Shown here: positions 63,467 through 64,000 of the stretch, in pieces
Position numbering within the stretch: position 1 is the stretch's first letter
How the letters are laid out: each line of letters opens with the position of its first letter
Source of the DNA: Psychrobacter okhotskensis
GTDB taxonomy: Bacteria > Pseudomonadota > Gammaproteobacteria > Pseudomonadales > Moraxellaceae
Length of the DNA stretch: 64,000 bases
Direction: 5' to 3'
Assembly: GCF_013248965.1 (NCBI RefSeq)
Contig: NZ_JABRVQ010000010.1
Coordinates: 1 to 64,000, forward strand
Position numbers and translations under genes: made by a program
The notes under the pieces: model-generated
Seen by the model: the letters and a program-made list of their open reading frames with translations, nothing else
The model's database searches: none
Told to the model about the DNA's origin: nothing

Positions 63467-64000
63467 TCATTGTGTATTTATAGGTTGATCAATCGCTTCT
63501 TGTAAGGCCTCACGCAGTTTGTTTGGCACACGAATTGGACGCATTGGTGCAGCGCTCGCAACGGCAACATCCGGCTCTGCTCTGACTTGATTTTGCACGC
63601 AAGCGATGACGATTTTACCACTACTTAATAAACTATTATTGGCGTTGGCGTTGTTCTTGGCACTGTTCTTGACGCTATCGGTAGAAGCGTTATCGGTAAG
63701 GTTATTATCAGTAGAGGCCTTGTCTGGACTATGACGGTGAATGCTCTGGTAAAAAACGATGCTGGCAGGTTTTAACTCGATTTTATCGACACGCACACTA
63801 ATGACTTCATCCAGCAGAATGGCTCTTTTATATTGTAAGTCTGCCTGACTCACCACAAAATGCTGTACTTGACCCTCATCAGTCTGTAAGAAATACCCAT
63901 TTAGACCCAGCTGGCCAAACCAATCGCGGCGGCAGTTTTCAAAAAACACCAAATGATTGGCGTGGTAGACTATACCGCCAGCGTCAGTATGGTTAATATA
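63467..64000 (-). CDS. YbgC/FadM-type acyl-CoA thioesterase (5' end cut by window)
   Basis: The frame is open to the window edge, giving 177 visible residues. The 4-hydroxybenzoyl-CoA thioesterase signature NHTDAGGIVYHANHLVFFENCRRDW, with catalytic Asp in TDAGG, places it in the hotdog-fold YbgC/FadM group; FVVSQADLQYKRAILLDEV follows as expected. A long Asn/Asp/Ser/Lys-rich insert (KASTDNNLTDNASTDSVKNS and onward) interrupts the fold. The TTG near 63952 is not the true start. It precedes fetA by 9 bases. Confidence 0.87.
   Translation of the reverse strand, partial: YINHTDAGGIVYHANHLVFFENCRRDWFGQLGLNGYFLQTDEGQVQHFVVSQADLQYKRAILLDEVISVRVDKIELKPASIVFYQSIHRHSPDKASTDNNLTDNASTDSVKNSAKNNANANNSLLSSGKIVIACVQNQVRAEPDVAVASAAPMRPIRVPNKLREALQEAIDQPINTQ

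Overview
The window looks like a chromosomal segment of a Moraxellaceae gammaproteobacterium, most likely Psychrobacter. This is judged from protein style and gene content: Pseudomonas-like AmpG, PrmC, LeuA (long form), AccBC, GlnE and paired FadD enzymes, Asn/Asp-rich inserts in housekeeping enzymes, and many short intergenic inverted-repeat elements. No database search was possible, so the genus is an inference. Nearly all genes are ordinary chromosomal genes. I saw no prophage, no CRISPR array, no rRNA and no recognisable tRNA.

Layout. 0-6 kb: tail of an IS30-type transposase, a 52-residue membrane protein, a luciferase-like monooxygenase, a CysB-family regulator, and a katG gene broken by two in-frame stop codons. 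6-15.8 kb: ampG, prmC, moeB-like gene, an ABC1/AarF kinase-like gene, a YbfB/YjiJ-type MFS exporter convergent with an Lrp/AsnC regulator, leuA, and an unknown protein. 15.8-24.2 kb: accBC, a MATE exporter, a coiled-coil lipoprotein, an EVE-domain gene broken by a 5-bp duplication, hemW, and a small entericidin-like lipoprotein; two families of miniature repeats surround this stretch. 24.5-35.8 kb: trmL, tusDCBE split by a third miniature element, a GT4 glycosyltransferase with a PAP2 phosphatase, a NadN-like nucleotidase lipoprotein, glnE and ilvE.

35.9-48.2 kb is a surface-glycan island, AT-rich by eye. A tight rfbB-rfbA-wecF-acetyltransferase-wecE operon should make dTDP-Fuc4NAc and transfer it. 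Around it lie ugd, several GT-A-like transferases, two unknown proteins and an LpxL/HtrB-type acyltransferase. No flippase, polymerase or export gene is present, so lipooligosaccharide decoration fits better than a complete capsule locus. aspS (probably non-discriminating) and an unanchored SohB protease follow.

51.7-61 kb holds an acyl-CoA dehydrogenase, an aminoglycoside-phosphotransferase-like kinase, a histidine phosphatase, an SDR and two tandem acyl-CoA ligases. This set resembles the levulinate/4-hydroxyacid route (LvaA/C/D/E; human ACAD10/11), in which a 4-hydroxyacyl-CoA is phosphorylated and then rearranged for beta-oxidation. The window ends with fetAB (metal export ABC system), split by a miniature element, and a truncated YbgC-type thioesterase.

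The strongest unusual signals are: (i) four copies of a roughly 277-bp TA-flanked element with perfect or near-perfect 21-bp ends and two internal palindromes; (ii) the doubly nonsense-mutated katG with all catalytic residues kept; (iii) the (AAGGT)2 frameshift in the EVE gene; (iv) the 4-hydroxyacid-type catabolic cluster with an added phosphatase; (v) the Fuc4NAc operon with a hexapeptide acetyltransferase where enterobacteria use a GNAT enzyme.
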